Shown here: positions 17,082 to 26,882 of the stretch, one piece after another
Layout: the number at the start of each line of letters is the position of its first letter
How positions within the stretch are numbered: position 1 is the stretch's first letter
From: Shewanella cutis
GTDB taxonomy: Bacteria; Pseudomonadota; Gammaproteobacteria; Enterobacterales; Shewanellaceae
Assembly (NCBI RefSeq): GCF_022410515.1
Contig: NZ_JACSDI010000006.1
Location: forward strand, 111,294-175,293
Direction of reading: 5' to 3'
DNA length: 64,000 nt
Translations under genes and position numbers: made by a program
The notes under the pieces: model-generated
Told to the model about the DNA's origin: nothing
Databases searched by the model: none
Seen by the model: the letters and a program-made list of their open reading frames with translations, nothing else

Positions 17082-19562
17082 TTAGGCCTTCATCACTTTT
17101 ACGGGGCACTTCTTAAAGTCAGTTTCTTTTGACAGTGGATCGGTAGCATCCAAAATCAACTTGTTGACTAACTGACGCGCATCGAAGAAGGGCATAAACA
17201 CCACGCCGCGTGGCGGTTTGTTACGGCCTTTGGTTTCGACACGGGTTTTGATTTCGCCACGGGGTGAGGCGACGAGCACTTCATCACCCCGTTGCAGACC
17301 ACGGGCCTTAGCGTCTTCTGGATGCATAAAGATTTGCGCATCGGGATAAGCGCGATAAAGCTCTGGCACGCGGGCGGTCATTGAGCCTGTATGCCAATGT
17401 TCGAGCACGCGGCCAGTGGACATCCACAGATCGTATTCTGAGTTTGGCTCTTCTGCAGCAGGCTCGTAAGGCAGGGCAAAAATCACCGCTTTACCATCGG
17501 GTTTGCCATAGAAGTTGTAACCTTCACCCGCTTTAACATAAGGATCGCTACCTTCAACGAAGCGGCGTAGGGTTTCTTTACCATTCACCACTGGCCAGCG
17601 TAGGCCACGGGTTTCGTGGTAACGGTCAAAGTCAGCTAAATCATGGGCATGGCCACGACCAAAGGCGGCATATTCTTCGAAAATGCCTTTTTGTAGATAG
17701 AAGCCAAAGTGTTCGCTTTCATCGTTTAAGTCGCCCTTACAATCAGAGGTGGGGAACTTGTTGATGACGCCGTTGGCAAACAGCACTTCATAAAGCGTCT
17801 TGTCAGCGTATTCAGGCTTTTTAGCGATAAGCTCAGCGGGCCAGACTTCAGCCACCTTAAAGCGTTTTGAAAATTCGACTAATTGCCAGAGATCTGACTT
17901 AGCACCCTCAGGGGCTTTGACTTGTTGATGCCACATATGGGTGCGGCGCTCGGCGTTACCGTAGGCGCCTTCTTTCTCGACCCACATGGCGGTTGGCAGA
18001 ATAAGGTCTGCTGCCATGGCGGTGACGGTTGGGTAGGGATCGGATACCACGATAAAGTTTTCAGGATTACGGAATCCTGGGTACATTTCTTCGTTGATAT
18101 TCGGGCCCGCTTGCATGTTATTGGTACACATAGTCCAGTAACAGTTTAGCTTGCCGTCTTTGAGCATCCGGCTTTGCAGCACGGCATGGTAGCCAGGTTT
18201 TGGTGGAATCGTGCCTTCAGGCACTTGCCACATTTTTTCGGTAATCGCACGATGCTTATCGTTATCCACCACCATATCTGCAGGTAAGCGGTGGGCGAAT
18301 GTGCCGACTTCACGGGCGGTACCACAGGCTGAAGGTTGGCCTGTTAGTGAGAATGGGCTGTTACCAGGCGTTGCGATTTTGCCCGTCAGTAAGTGAATGT
18401 TGTAGAGCATGTTGTTTGCCCATACACCACGTACGTGTTGGTTAATCCCCATGGTCCATAGACTCATGACTTTCGTCTTAGGATCGGCATAGGCTTTGGC
18501 TAGCGTTTCTAATTTTTCAGGTTCCACACCACTCATTTTTGCCGCGTATTCCAGCGTATAAGTGCTGACGAACTTAGCGTACTCGTCAAAGCTGATAGGT
18601 GTTGATTTACCATTGCCAGGGTTTTTGGCTTTCTTCTCTAACGGATGATCTGGACGCAGACCATAACCGATATCATCCACACCGAGGGCAAACTTAGTGT
18701 GTTTAGTCACAAAGTCGGTATTTACCGCTTTGTTTTGAATGATGTAGTTGGCGATATAGTTGAGGATCACAAGATCAGATTGCGGATGGAAAACCATCGG
18801 GTTATCCGCAAGATCGAAGCTACGGTTCTCGAAGGTGGATAGCACATGCACGCGACAGTCTTTACTGCTTAAACGGCGATCAGATAAACGTGCCCACAGG
18901 ATCGGGTGCATCTCGGCCATGTTGGCGCCCCAGAGCACAAAGTGATCGGCGGCTTCTAAGTCGTCGTAACAGCCCATCGGTTCATCAATACCGAAGGTAC
19001 GCATAAACCCAACGACCGCTGAGGCCATACAATGGCGGGCGTTAGGGTCGATGTTGTTGGTTAAGAATCCAGCTTTATGCAGTTTAGATGCAGCGTAACC
19101 TTCCCAAATCGTCCACTGACCAGAACCGAACATACCGACAGAGGTTGGGCCTTTAGTGGCGATGCTGTGTTTCCATTTAGCGGCCATAGTATCGAAGGCG
19201 ACATCCCAACTGACGGGGGTAAATTCACCTTCTTTATGATATTTGCCGTCTTTCATGCGTAGTAATGGCGTGGTTAATCTGTCCTTGCCGTACATGATTT
19301 TCGATAGGAAGTAACCTTTAATGCAGTTTAGCCCGCGGTTAACTGGGCTTTCTGGATCGCCTTTGGTGGCAACCACTTTACCCGCTTTAGTACCGACTAA
19401 TACGCTACAACCCACACCGCAAAAACGGCAGGGGGCTTTGTCCCACTTGATGTTATCTGACTCGGCGGCTTCAACCATTTTCACGGGAAGCGTGACGCCA
19501 ACGGCCGTCGCAGCGGCAACCGCTGCGTTAGCCTTGAGAAACTCGCGGCGGCTAATGCTCAT
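17082..19562 (-). CDS. napA: Periplasmic nitrate reductase catalytic subunit NapA
   Basis: NapA reduces nitrate to nitrite in the periplasm. The 826-residue protein has a twin-arginine signal (S-R-R-E-F-L-K at 4-10). An N-terminal [4Fe-4S] is bound by C45, C48, C52 and C80. Residues up to the C-terminus form a Mo-bis-MGD oxidoreductase, with Cys178 (NARHCMAS) as probable molybdenum ligand. Length is standard (E. coli 828). Its ATG overlaps the napD TGA by four bases. It lies second in napDAGHB, the order known from Shewanella. NapD acts as its TAT-export chaperone. Confidence 0.97.
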   Translation of the reverse strand: MSISRREFLKANAAVAAATAVGVTLPVKMVEAAESDNIKWDKAPCRFCGVGCSVLVGTKAGKVVATKGDPESPVNRGLNCIKGYFLSKIMYGKDRLTTPLLRMKDGKYHKEGEFTPVSWDVAFDTMAAKWKHSIATKGPTSVGMFGSGQWTIWEGYAASKLHKAGFLTNNIDPNARHCMASAVVGFMRTFGIDEPMGCYDDLEAADHFVLWGANMAEMHPILWARLSDRRLSSKDCRVHVLSTFENRSFDLADNPMVFHPQSDLVILNYIANYIIQNKAVNTDFVTKHTKFALGVDDIGYGLRPDHPLEKKAKNPGNGKSTPISFDEYAKFVSTYTLEYAAKMSGVEPEKLETLAKAYADPKTKVMSLWTMGINQHVRGVWANNMLYNIHLLTGKIATPGNSPFSLTGQPSACGTAREVGTFAHRLPADMVVDNDKHRAITEKMWQVPEGTIPPKPGYHAVLQSRMLKDGKLNCYWTMCTNNMQAGPNINEEMYPGFRNPENFIVVSDPYPTVTAMAADLILPTAMWVEKEGAYGNAERRTHMWHQQVKAPEGAKSDLWQLVEFSKRFKVAEVWPAELIAKKPEYADKTLYEVLFANGVINKFPTSDCKGDLNDESEHFGFYLQKGIFEEYAAFGRGHAHDLADFDRYHETRGLRWPVVNGKETLRRFVEGSDPYVKAGEGYNFYGKPDGKAVIFALPYEPAAEEPNSEYDLWMSTGRVLEHWHTGSMTARVPELYRAYPDAQIFMHPEDAKARGLQRGDEVLVASPRGEIKTRVETKGRNKPPRGVVFMPFFDARQLVNKLILDATDPLSKETDFKKCPVKVMKA

Positions 19563-19843
19563 AGTGTTTCCTCACTCTCTTTTTCTAACAGTTCTTGTTC
19601 TAGGGGTTCTACTTGGTGGTAAATCAAACTGGCGGATAACACACCGGACAGGCCATTGATGGCTTCAACATTGTCGAGAATGGCTTTTTGGGTATTCCCT
19701 TCGAGGGTAATAACCAACTTACCTTCGGGTGAAATGGCGTGGATATCGCAGCCTTTTAGCGCGGCAATATCGGCTTCAACCTGTTGCAAGGCATTAGGGG
19801 CTGCATGTACCACGAGGCTGGTGACATGGTATTCCTGACTCAT
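19559..19843 (-). CDS. napD: NapA signal-peptide chaperone NapD
   Basis: Cytoplasmic chaperone of 94 residues that binds the NapA twin-arginine signal and delays export until the cofactor is inserted. The sequence begins [14 protein letters not shown] and has the ferredoxin-like fold pattern of the family (VV..AP.....V...I..L.G..I). The ATG at 19843 follows AAAGG at a workable distance and is preferred to an in-frame GTG at 19870, which would add 9 residues. It is the first gene of the operon and overlaps napA by ATGA. Confidence 0.92.
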   Translation of the reverse strand: MSQEYHVTSLVVHAAPNALQQVEADIAALKGCDIHAISPEGKLVITLEGNTQKAILDNVEAINGLSGVLSASLIYHQVEPLEQELLEKESEETL

Positions 19844-19946
19844 AGCGGTGACCTTTATCTTGAGATGCACTCAGCTGCTTTGCATAAACATCTGTACAAC
19901 TGAATGTGGATAACTGCGAGTCTAGACCTGATAAAAAATGTGGGTA

Positions 19947-19962
19947 TACCTCACAAGAGGTA
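19947..19962. promoter_or_regulatory. Candidate NarP-type 7-2-7 binding site
   Basis: TACCTCACAAGAGGTA is an inverted pair of heptamers with a 2-base spacer. One heptamer (TACCTCT on the opposite strand) fits the NarL/NarP consensus TACYYMT fully; the other (TACCTCA) differs only at the last base. It lies 104-119 bases upstream of the napD start codon, in keeping with nitrate/nitrite control of nap by NarQ-NarP. Confidence 0.6.
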
Positions 19963-19975
19963 TTGCAGGGGATAG

Positions 19976-19989
19976 TCGATCGGGATCAA
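19976..19989. promoter_or_regulatory. Candidate FNR/EtrA-type site
   Basis: TCGAT-CGGG-ATCAA matches the FNR dyad TTGAT-N4-ATCAA with one mismatch. It lies 133-146 bases upstream of napD and 13 bases beyond the NarP-like site. Anaerobic activation of nap by the FNR homologue EtrA is known in Shewanella; binding here is inferred. Confidence 0.5.
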
Positions 19990-20111
19990 AGTTTTGCGCG
20001 TGATCTAACTCTCAGTTTGAAATTTAAACAATCGCTATCTCTTTGGAGAGGGAATGGCGAGATTGGTTAGATTAGCGAAAGATCCGGCAGTCAAACATCA
20101 CTATAAGTGGA

Positions 20112-21389
20112 TTAATATCCCGTCAGCTCCATATAACCCATGCCAGAGTGGCTACCGCTAAGTTTGATTGGGCCTTCCCAATAGGAGGTGGATAACGCCA
20201 TGGCACTATTGGGATTTAACGGCGAGATACGGATATCGATTTGCTCACTCGGGATTTGGACTTGCCAGCTTACGGGGTATTTGCCGGTGCGGGTGGTTTG
20301 CCATTCAAGCGGCGTCATTTTTATTCCATCTGGCGTGTCTCGGGAGTTGATATTGCGGCCTGTGCCATCGGCAAACATTCGTCTGGCGCTGTAAAAGGCT
20401 GATGGAGTTTGAGTCTTATCGGTGGATTGCTCCCTTAACTGAAAGAGCATTAGCGCCGAACCATCATTGAGGCGCAGAGCAAACCAATCCCAACCTTGCT
20501 GGCTTTTGGTTAAAAATTGTGAGCTCCATTCTCTGTCTAGCCAACCTTGGCCTGTGACTTTCTCGACCCGACTTTCGGCTTGGCCATTGATGTTGATATG
20601 TCGGGTGATCTGGCCAGTAATGCTGATAAAAGGTTGACTGTAGTAGTAGGAAGCGACATTACCCTCGCGGTTTTTAATGCTATAGCCATTATCGCCTTGA
20701 TATTGCAGCGGTGCTTGGCTGGTCAGCGTTAGCTCGTAACTAAAGTCTGCGGTCTCAACCCTTAAGATTGCCGGAAATAACGCGCTCGATTCACTCTGCC
20801 ATTGCCAGTTATCGAGATGAATTTGATAGGGATTGGCATTGACGCCCGCAAGCTTTGGATGACCGCGAGACCATTTCTCATGGGCCAGATGTGCCGCGCT
20901 AGAGGTCAGTGCGCTATGGGCAAAATAGAGTTGTTCAGTTGCCCAAGCGGAGTTAAGGGTAGTCGGTTGCGCATTTTGCGATTCTGTATATTGAGGTTTT
21001 AGTGCCACCCTAAATTGGGTCCATTGGGCGCCAAGTTGCTCACCTTTTTCGGTGGTTAAGTTAGCGGTGAGATACCACCATTCTTGCCGAAAGCCGTTGT
21101 GGGCAAGATGATCTTGGGGAAAGTGAAACTGATGCTCAGGTGTCACCTTGGCAAAGGCTTGTTGCGTTGAGGTTGTTTCGCCTTCTTTTGTTTGCCCTAG
21201 CAAAGCCCCCATGGATTTGGATTCTGAAACGCTCGCGGGCGCATTATCGCAGCCGCTTATCGTGAAAAAGAGTAATCCACCGATGATGAGTTGAGTGATT
21301 AAGCGTGCGTTTGTACGGCACTTAAGCCAGCTCATTGTGAGTAAACCATTTACTGTCAATTGGGTAATGGTATATGGACGACTGTTCAT
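20112..21389 (-). CDS. AttH-like lipoprotein (lipocalin-like, CrtC family) of ABC export system
   Basis: A 425-residue protein of the AttH/carotenoid 1,2-hydratase-like (lipocalin-like) family. The start at ATG 21389 is chosen because it overlaps the permease stop by ATGA (21386-21389); an open extension to 21533 merely reads through the permease gene. The lipobox FTISGC near residue 50 indicates a lipoprotein, though the signal is set unusually far from the start. An internal start at the Met before SWLKC (about residue 19) would give a more usual signal. Family hallmarks include HFPQDHLAHNGFRQEWWYLTANL, GQGWLDREWSSQF and a C-terminal SYWEGP. Family members sit with DevA-like/FtsX-like ABC systems; the substrate is unknown. 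Confidence 0.78.
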   Translation of the reverse strand: MNSRPYTITQLTVNGLLTMSWLKCRTNARLITQLIIGGLLFFTISGCDNAPASVSESKSMGALLGQTKEGETTSTQQAFAKVTPEHQFHFPQDHLAHNGFRQEWWYLTANLTTEKGEQLGAQWTQFRVALKPQYTESQNAQPTTLNSAWATEQLYFAHSALTSSAAHLAHEKWSRGHPKLAGVNANPYQIHLDNWQWQSESSALFPAILRVETADFSYELTLTSQAPLQYQGDNGYSIKNREGNVASYYYSQPFISITGQITRHININGQAESRVEKVTGQGWLDREWSSQFLTKSQQGWDWFALRLNDGSALMLFQLREQSTDKTQTPSAFYSARRMFADGTGRNINSRDTPDGIKMTPLEWQTTRTGKYPVSWQVQIPSEQIDIRISPLNPNSAMALSTSYWEGPIKLSGSHSGMGYMELTGY

Positions 21390-24079
21390 AGGGTTTCCTG
21401 CTGCAAACTGGCGATTAGCGGCCTGCGGGTTTGCCAGTAAAGCGGTAAGAGCACGGCTAAGGTACAAGTCACCAGTGCGATGAGGATGGCTTTGGCATAA
21501 GCAAACCAGTCCCAGATCATTGGGATGGTCCAACCAAAGGCTTGTAGGGTGATTTTATCGATTAATAAATACCCCAACAGAGCTCCCGTAGGCATCGCAA
21601 TCAGGCAAGTGACGACCACAACCAGCAGCATTTGGCTAAATACCATAGTACGCAGTTTGCTGCGACTCACCCCTAGGGAATAAAGCCGTGCCAGTGGCGC
21701 TTGCCGTGCTTGAGTTAACATTAAGCAGGCGCTAAATAGCCCAATGGCGGCCACCAGCAAGGTTAAGCTATTGAGCACTAACGTGATTGAAAAAGTGCGT
21801 TTAAACATAGCAATGGCTTGGGCCTTTATGTTGGCTTGGCTATAAATTTGCGCCTGAGCCAACTCTAGCTCTGTAGCGAGCTGCATTTGCAGTTCATCCA
21901 GTTCGGCCTCACTGCGCTTGCCGTTTGTGGGTATTGGTTGAGTTAGCTCCAATGAGGATGATTTATCAGCTTGTTCCAGAGGATGAAAACTGGCCGCAAG
22001 GCTAATGGGTAACAGTGGCAGTTGTGCCTGTTGCCACAGTTGATGGCTAATAATGACCTCACTGCGGGTATTACCATGGTCGTAATAAATTCCTGCGATA
22101 ACCACTTGGTTATTGGTGGTTTTATCGAGCACGTTTAAAGTGACTTTATCGCCCAGCATCAACTGATACTTAATCGCCATTGGCTCACTCACCAAGACAA
22201 ATTGTCCGCCAAAATAGCGTTGCCATAGGTCAGGTAAACTGTCCTTGAGTGTACTTGTGTACTTTATCGATTCATCATCACGGCTGATAATATTCACGGG
22301 GATCGTTTGAGCTGTTGGACCTTGGGTCGACATCTCGCCATCGACTTGCCATTGTTGATATAAGCCGCTGACACGAGGATCTTGGCTTAATTTATCCCGT
22401 ACATCAGCCATACGGTTAGCACTGGGGCGCAGGTATAAATCGGCATGTAAGCGGGTTTCTAACCAACTTCTTAGGGTTTGCTCAAAGCTGCCCACTAGGG
22501 TATTCATCGCCACATTTGCGCTTAATGCCAGCAAAATGGCCATCATCGCAAGGGAAAGTGGCGCGATAAGCTCGCGGGTTTCGGCAAGCAAATAGTGTTT
22601 AAGCCCTGGACGAGTGAAGGGGAGCAGTAAGCTTACTCCCCAATGCAATACTTGGGGCAACAGCAGAGGAATCGCGACCGTCACTATGCCTAGTAATATC
22701 AAACTGGTGTTGTAACTTTGGCTGAAGGGAAACAGTATCGCCGCGAGTACGAGTAACCCACAGGCTAAGATAAATTGCCGCTGGTGGGTTTGGTTGTGGG
22801 CCTTAGTTTGCTGATAACGGTTAGCGCCTTGGGCAAGGGATTGGCGCGTAAGATCAAAATACAAGGGCATGCAAGCAGCAAGCGCTGCCACTAAGGTGAG
22901 CGCGATCGCCTGTGCTAACCAATGCCATTGCCAAATGCCCGGCAGCAAGTGGGCACCATAGAGCTGCTCTAACGTCATGGCAACCATAGGTTGTAGCCAA
23001 TGGCTGAGTTGTAAACCTAAGATAAACCCGATTACCGAGCCTAAGATAACCAAAAATAGTAATTCGGCGAGCAGGGCAAGCATCACGTCGAGTCGTTCTA
23101 GCCCCTGTTGCAGCAGTTGAATCAGCAGACGTTGGCGTTTCATCAGGCTGTAACGTACGCCGTTATAGGCAATAAACAGCCCAACCACAAAGGCTAACAT
23201 ACTCATTGCATTGAGATTTAAATGAAAACTGCGGGTAAGCGCCATTAAGGCTTGCCCTTGATCCTGCTGACTGTAGTTGGCGAGATCTGGGGTGATACCT
23301 AAGGTGTCGAGCCGTTGTTTTAACGCGACTAGTTTATCCCTATCGCTAAATAGGGCGATATAACTGAGTTTGCCCTGCATCCCAAGTAAGTTTTGGGCGA
23401 GGGAAATATCGGTCAAGATGGCGCTGCCAAGTCCCCAACTATCATCGACACGGCTCACTTTTAGGGTCGATGGTGTTATGGATTGGGCTAGGCTGAGCTG
23501 GCCATTGGGCGCGATTTTGCTGGCTAGACTATCACTCATCACCACCACTGGCTCACCGCTCATTAGGTCGGCAAGGGGCAGATCTCCCATTGAGACAGTA
23601 GAATTAGCCGTTGCCTTATTATTTGAGGACGGTGAAGCATTTTTTGAGGTTAATGTGGCGGTCAATGCCGCGACAATATCGCTGCCTTCAATTTGCCAAT
23701 ACTGGCCGTTTTGGCCTGCGACTCTGCCACTGACTACCGCAAGACTTTGGCTAATCCCAGCCTGCCTTAAACTGAAATACACCGATTCATCGAGATTATC
23801 TTGGCCAACGGGTGAGGTCAGCAGTACATCGGCCCGCTGACTTAATAGCTCTGTGGCTTCGCTATAGCTACGAATCGCATTATCGTTGGTGGCTTTTACC
23901 CCGATGAGCAGCGTCACGGCGAGGGCGATTCCGAGTAAAATCGCCCCAGCCTGCAATGGCGCGTGGCGATAATGGGCTAAAAATACCTTGAGTACCCAAG
24001 TGATACGCAGCCATTGTCCACTCTTGCTTAAGTGGTGGTATGGATTGGCTTTATGTTCTAGCTGTGTGTTATTCATCAT
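21386..24079 (-). CDS. FtsX/MacB-type ABC transporter permease, ten-helix class
   Basis: An 897-residue permease with two FtsX domains, as in LolC/YbbP-type proteins. A first membrane helix lies near residues 40-60. A periplasmic domain (about 65-285) leads into helices near 290-310, 340-370 and 385-405, more hydrophobic segments near 435-490, a second periplasmic domain (about 540-750), and final helices near 770-790, 815-845 and 860-885. It lies one base downstream of the ATPase and overlaps the lipoprotein gene, so the three form one operon. Such systems use ATP hydrolysis for mechanotransmission or lipoprotein/lipid handling rather than simple import. The substrate is unknown. Confidence 0.88.
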   Translation of the reverse strand: MMNNTQLEHKANPYHHLSKSGQWLRITWVLKVFLAHYRHAPLQAGAILLGIALAVTLLIGVKATNDNAIRSYSEATELLSQRADVLLTSPVGQDNLDESVYFSLRQAGISQSLAVVSGRVAGQNGQYWQIEGSDIVAALTATLTSKNASPSSNNKATANSTVSMGDLPLADLMSGEPVVVMSDSLASKIAPNGQLSLAQSITPSTLKVSRVDDSWGLGSAILTDISLAQNLLGMQGKLSYIALFSDRDKLVALKQRLDTLGITPDLANYSQQDQGQALMALTRSFHLNLNAMSMLAFVVGLFIAYNGVRYSLMKRQRLLIQLLQQGLERLDVMLALLAELLFLVILGSVIGFILGLQLSHWLQPMVAMTLEQLYGAHLLPGIWQWHWLAQAIALTLVAALAACMPLYFDLTRQSLAQGANRYQQTKAHNQTHQRQFILACGLLVLAAILFPFSQSYNTSLILLGIVTVAIPLLLPQVLHWGVSLLLPFTRPGLKHYLLAETRELIAPLSLAMMAILLALSANVAMNTLVGSFEQTLRSWLETRLHADLYLRPSANRMADVRDKLSQDPRVSGLYQQWQVDGEMSTQGPTAQTIPVNIISRDDESIKYTSTLKDSLPDLWQRYFGGQFVLVSEPMAIKYQLMLGDKVTLNVLDKTTNNQVVIAGIYYDHGNTRSEVIISHQLWQQAQLPLLPISLAASFHPLEQADKSSSLELTQPIPTNGKRSEAELDELQMQLATELELAQAQIYSQANIKAQAIAMFKRTFSITLVLNSLTLLVAAIGLFSACLMLTQARQAPLARLYSLGVSRSKLRTMVFSQMLLVVVVTCLIAMPTGALLGYLLIDKITLQAFGWTIPMIWDWFAYAKAILIALVTCTLAVLLPLYWQTRRPLIASLQQETL

Positions 24080-24080
24080 G

Positions 24081-24752
24081 CTAGCCGGAGATCGACACTG
24101 CGGCGTGGGACAGATGCCAGCGTTTGTTCATAAAGGCGGCGCACTCTTCGCTGTGGGTGACCATCAAAATGCTGGTTTGGCTCTCTTTGGCGAGTTCGCA
24201 TAGCAGTGACATCACCTGTTTACCAGATTCGTCATCTAAGTTACCCGTGGGTTCGTCGGCCAGCAGTAAACTCGGATTGTGGGCTAATGCCCTAGCTATC
24301 GCGACCCGCTGTTGTTGTCCGCCGGAAAGCGCTTCAACCTGCCGGTTTAACAATGCCGCTAATCCGAGCTTTTCCACCAAATAATCGCACCAAGGATTCC
24401 AGCTATCACCGTTAAGGTGCAGGGAGAAGCCGATATTATTTTTGACATTCAGCGGAGTGAGTAAATTAAATTGTTGGAATACCACGCCTAAATGGGTACG
24501 CCTAAACTCACTCCATTGCTTATCTTGCCACTTGGTGGTGGATTGATGATTCAGCACTATCTGGCCACTGTCTACGGTTTCAAAGCCCGCAATCAGATTC
24601 AGTAAAGTGCTTTTGCCGCTGCCACTTGGGCCAGTGAGTGCAATAGTCTCCCCTTGATGCAAAGTTAAATCGACCGTTTGCAGCACAGTGTGGCGCTGCT
24701 CGCCGTCGCGAAAACTTTTACTTACTTGGATAAGCTTGGCGACTTCTTTCAT
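24081..24752 (-). CDS. ABC transporter ATP-binding protein (LolD/MacB type)
   Basis: A 223-residue nucleotide-binding subunit with Walker A GPSGSGKST (about residue 40), Q-loop VFQQFNLL, signature LSGGQQQRVAIARAL (about 144), Walker B LLLADEPTGNLD and H-loop VTHS. The LADEPTGNLDDESG pattern is typical of the LolD/MacB/FtsE group that pairs with FtsX-type permeases. It is the first gene of the three-gene operon with the permease and AttH-like lipoprotein. Confidence 0.92.
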   Translation of the reverse strand: MKEVAKLIQVSKSFRDGEQRHTVLQTVDLTLHQGETIALTGPSGSGKSTLLNLIAGFETVDSGQIVLNHQSTTKWQDKQWSEFRRTHLGVVFQQFNLLTPLNVKNNIGFSLHLNGDSWNPWCDYLVEKLGLAALLNRQVEALSGGQQQRVAIARALAHNPSLLLADEPTGNLDDESGKQVMSLLCELAKESQTSILMVTHSEECAAFMNKRWHLSHAAVSISG

Positions 24753-24968
24753 CTATCTCTTCCAATTGGGGATTTAGCCAACCTAGGCTAAAGATAAAGC
24801 ATTTTACAATCCTATAGATACCGATATTTGGGCAAGTTAGATCAATTCACATCGATTAAGACTTAGGATTTAGCCTGTTTGAATTTTCTGCGATTAACGG
24901 CTTGGCGCTCATTTCTGTGAGCAAATGGGCTTGAGCTATTGTGGTGTTTGTTGCATGCTGTGCGCCCT

Positions 24969-24997
24969 GTTAAGCGATAGCTGGCTATCGTTTTAAC
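24969..24997. terminator. Hairpin with T tract upstream of glycine riboswitch
   Basis: CGATAGC (24975-24981) pairs with GCTATCG (24984-24990), extended outward by TTAAG/TTTTAA pairing and followed by TTTT on the plus strand. It lies between the divergent ABC operon and the riboswitch. It looks like a terminator but no gene ends here on the plus strand, so its role is unclear. Confidence 0.45.
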
Positions 24998-25008
24998 AAT
25001 CCGTTCGG

Positions 25009-25247
25009 ATGAAGGTAGCAGGAGAGTGGGGAATTAACCCCACACCGACGAGGCAACTTTGTTGTTGGAAGCATTCCATAAACAAAGCACTCTTTCAGGT
25101 GCCGCAAGGCGTGGACTGTTACTGGACGAGCCTCTGGAGAGACTACCAATTGCATTAACTTGCAATAATAGGTGGCGCCGAAGGCGAAAGTGTCGCACTG
25201 TGTTAAGCGACGCGAAACGCTCAGGCAAAAGGACAGAGGAGAGGATG
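25009..25247 (+). promoter_or_regulatory. Tandem glycine riboswitch
   Basis: Two glycine aptamers lie in series upstream of an amino-acid symporter. The second (about 25129-25241) shows the class signature: CCTCTGGAGAG opening P1, GCGCCGAAGGCG, then CTCAGGCAAAAGGACAGAGG closing P1 (CCTCTG with CAGAGG). The first (about 25013-25128) has GCAGGAGAGTGGGG, CACACCGACGAGGCAA and CTCTTTCAGGTGCC, ending GGACTGTTACTGGACGAG, then a short linker. This is the architecture of the Vibrio cholerae VC1422 riboswitch, which also precedes an Na+/alanine-type symporter. Confidence 0.92.
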
Positions 25248-25399
25248 ACTGCACAGTCCCTGTCGTTTGTCTTTGTGGACTATTTTCCTGCCGTTATTGG
25301 CTGGGGAGATGGTATTTCTTTAGGCTGACAGCGTTGTGTCACAGCCATTTCTTTTCCTCCTCCCTTATTAATTTAGTTGTTTAATAATTGAGGAATATC

Positions 25400-26758
25400 A
25401 TGAGTTTTGAAGCCTTGCTCAGCAGCCTAAATGGTATTGTCTGGGGTCCTATCACACTTTGTTTGTTAGTTGGCACAGGGATTTATCTCACTGCGCGACT
25501 AAAGCTTATCCAAGTTTTTCGTCTGCCAATGGCGCTTAGCCTATTGTTCAAACCCGCGAAGGGGCATGGGGATCTATCGTCCTTCGCCGCGCTTTGTACT
25601 GCATTGTCTGCAACCATAGGTACGGGCAACATTGTTGGGGTGGCAACGGCGATTAAGATGGGCGGTCCTGGCGCGTTATTTTGGATGTGGCTTGCCGCCT
25701 TTTTTGGCATGGCGACTAAGTACGCCGAATGTATGCTAGCGGTAAAATACCGCACTACTGATGCGCGCGGGCAAATTGCCGGTGGCCCGATGTATTACAT
25801 CGAGCGTGGCCTCGGTTTGCGTTGGATGGCGAAGCTATTTGCGCTGTTTGGCGTGGGGGTAGCGTTTTTCGGCATTGGGACTTTTGCCCAAGTGAATGCG
25901 ATAAGTGATGCCTTAACTATCGCCTTTGATGTACCAACATGGGTGACTGCGCTGGTGCTAACCCTGCTGGTGGCGGCTGTCACCTTAGGTGGCGTCCAAC
26001 GTATTTCCAACGTGGCGCAAAAGCTTGTGCCAGCGATGTCGATTGGTTATGTGTTGGCCTGTGTGTGGATTTTAGTGGGTTTTGCCGATGCCATTCTACC
26101 CGCGTTGCAATTAGTGATTGAGTCGGCCTTTACCCCTGTGTCGGCTGCGGGGGGATTTTTAGGGGCGACCGTGGCGCAAGCGATTCAAATGGGGATTGCC
26201 CGCGGGGTCTTCTCTAATGAGTCTGGCTTAGGCAGTGCGCCCATTGCAGCAGCTGCGGCAAAAACCAATGAGCCAGTCGAGCAGGGCTTAGTGAGTATGA
26301 CGGGTACCTTTTTTGACACTATTATCATCTGCACTATGACGGGGTTAGTGCTCATCATCACTGGCGTATGGAGCGGTGACACCGCAGGCGCGGCCATGAC
26401 CAGTGCGGCGTTTAGCTTGGGGGGCTCGGCTGCTATCGGCCAGTATTTAGTCACCATCGCTTTAGTCTGCTTTGCTTTCACGACGATTTTAGGGTGGCAC
26501 TATTATGGAGAGCGCTGCTGGTACTATTTAGTTGGCGAGCGTGGACTGCGTGCCTATCAAATCGTGTTTTTAGGCCTGATTGCGGGTGGAGCTTTTATCA
26601 AGCTTGATGTGATTTGGTTACTGGCCGATACGGTCAACGGCTTAATGGCTATACCGAACTTGATTGCGATTATTGGATTGCGGCATATTATCATTGCTGA
26701 AACCCAAAGCTATTTTGTTCGAACATTTGCAAACAGTACACTAAACCCTATTTATTAA
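25400..26758 (+). CDS. Sodium:alanine/glycine symporter (AGCS family)
   Basis: Inner-membrane AGCS transporter of 452 residues with about 10-11 helices, co-transporting alanine or glycine with Na+. The family signature LSATIGTGNIVGVATAIKMGGPGALFW lies near residue 70, and FSNESGLGSAPIAAAAA is near residue 270. The start is ATG 25400, 6 bases after GAGG; an in-frame TTG at 25388 lies before the RBS. The gene follows a tandem glycine riboswitch, so glycine is a likely substrate and inducer. It probably lets the cell use or detoxify excess glycine. It is monocistronic. Confidence 0.94.
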   Translation: MSFEALLSSLNGIVWGPITLCLLVGTGIYLTARLKLIQVFRLPMALSLLFKPAKGHGDLSSFAALCTALSATIGTGNIVGVATAIKMGGPGALFWMWLAAFFGMATKYAECMLAVKYRTTDARGQIAGGPMYYIERGLGLRWMAKLFALFGVGVAFFGIGTFAQVNAISDALTIAFDVPTWVTALVLTLLVAAVTLGGVQRISNVAQKLVPAMSIGYVLACVWILVGFADAILPALQLVIESAFTPVSAAGGFLGATVAQAIQMGIARGVFSNESGLGSAPIAAAAAKTNEPVEQGLVSMTGTFFDTIIICTMTGLVLIITGVWSGDTAGAAMTSAAFSLGGSAAIGQYLVTIALVCFAFTTILGWHYYGERCWYYLVGERGLRAYQIVFLGLIAGGAFIKLDVIWLLADTVNGLMAIPNLIAIIGLRHIIIAETQSYFVRTFANSTLNPIY

Positions 26759-26805
26759 TGTTTTTAAAACAATATATTAGTTGAAACTGTTTTAACTTTA
26801 AGATT

Positions 26806-26879
26806 GTCGCCACCGAGTTCTTCGTTTACTTTATAAGAGCCCCCAAAATAGGGGGGTGAAACGGGGACTTTGAGGCGAC
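26806..26879 (+). promoter_or_regulatory. Structured leader that may hide the kinase ribosome-binding site
   Basis: GTCGCC (26806-26811) can pair with GGCGAC (26874-26879), which overlaps the RBS TTTGAGG before the ATG at 26883. Between them a CCCCC/GGGGG hairpin (26840-26856) closes the structure. This suggests translational control, but it matches no riboswitch class I know. Confidence 0.3.
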
Positions 26880-26882
26880 GCC

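Noticed and set aside
19940..19956. CRP-like TGTGG...TCACA near napD
   Set aside because: The spacer is 7 rather than 6 bases and the left half has a mismatch; the overlapping NarP dyad explains the symmetry better.
21390..21533. N-terminal extension of the AttH-like gene
   Set aside because: It lies inside the permease coding region; the ATGA overlap at 21386-21389 is the natural start.
26806..26882. Cyclic-di-GMP (GEMM) riboswitch before the kinase gene
   Set aside because: None of the conserved GEMM elements are present; only a simple nested stem is seen.
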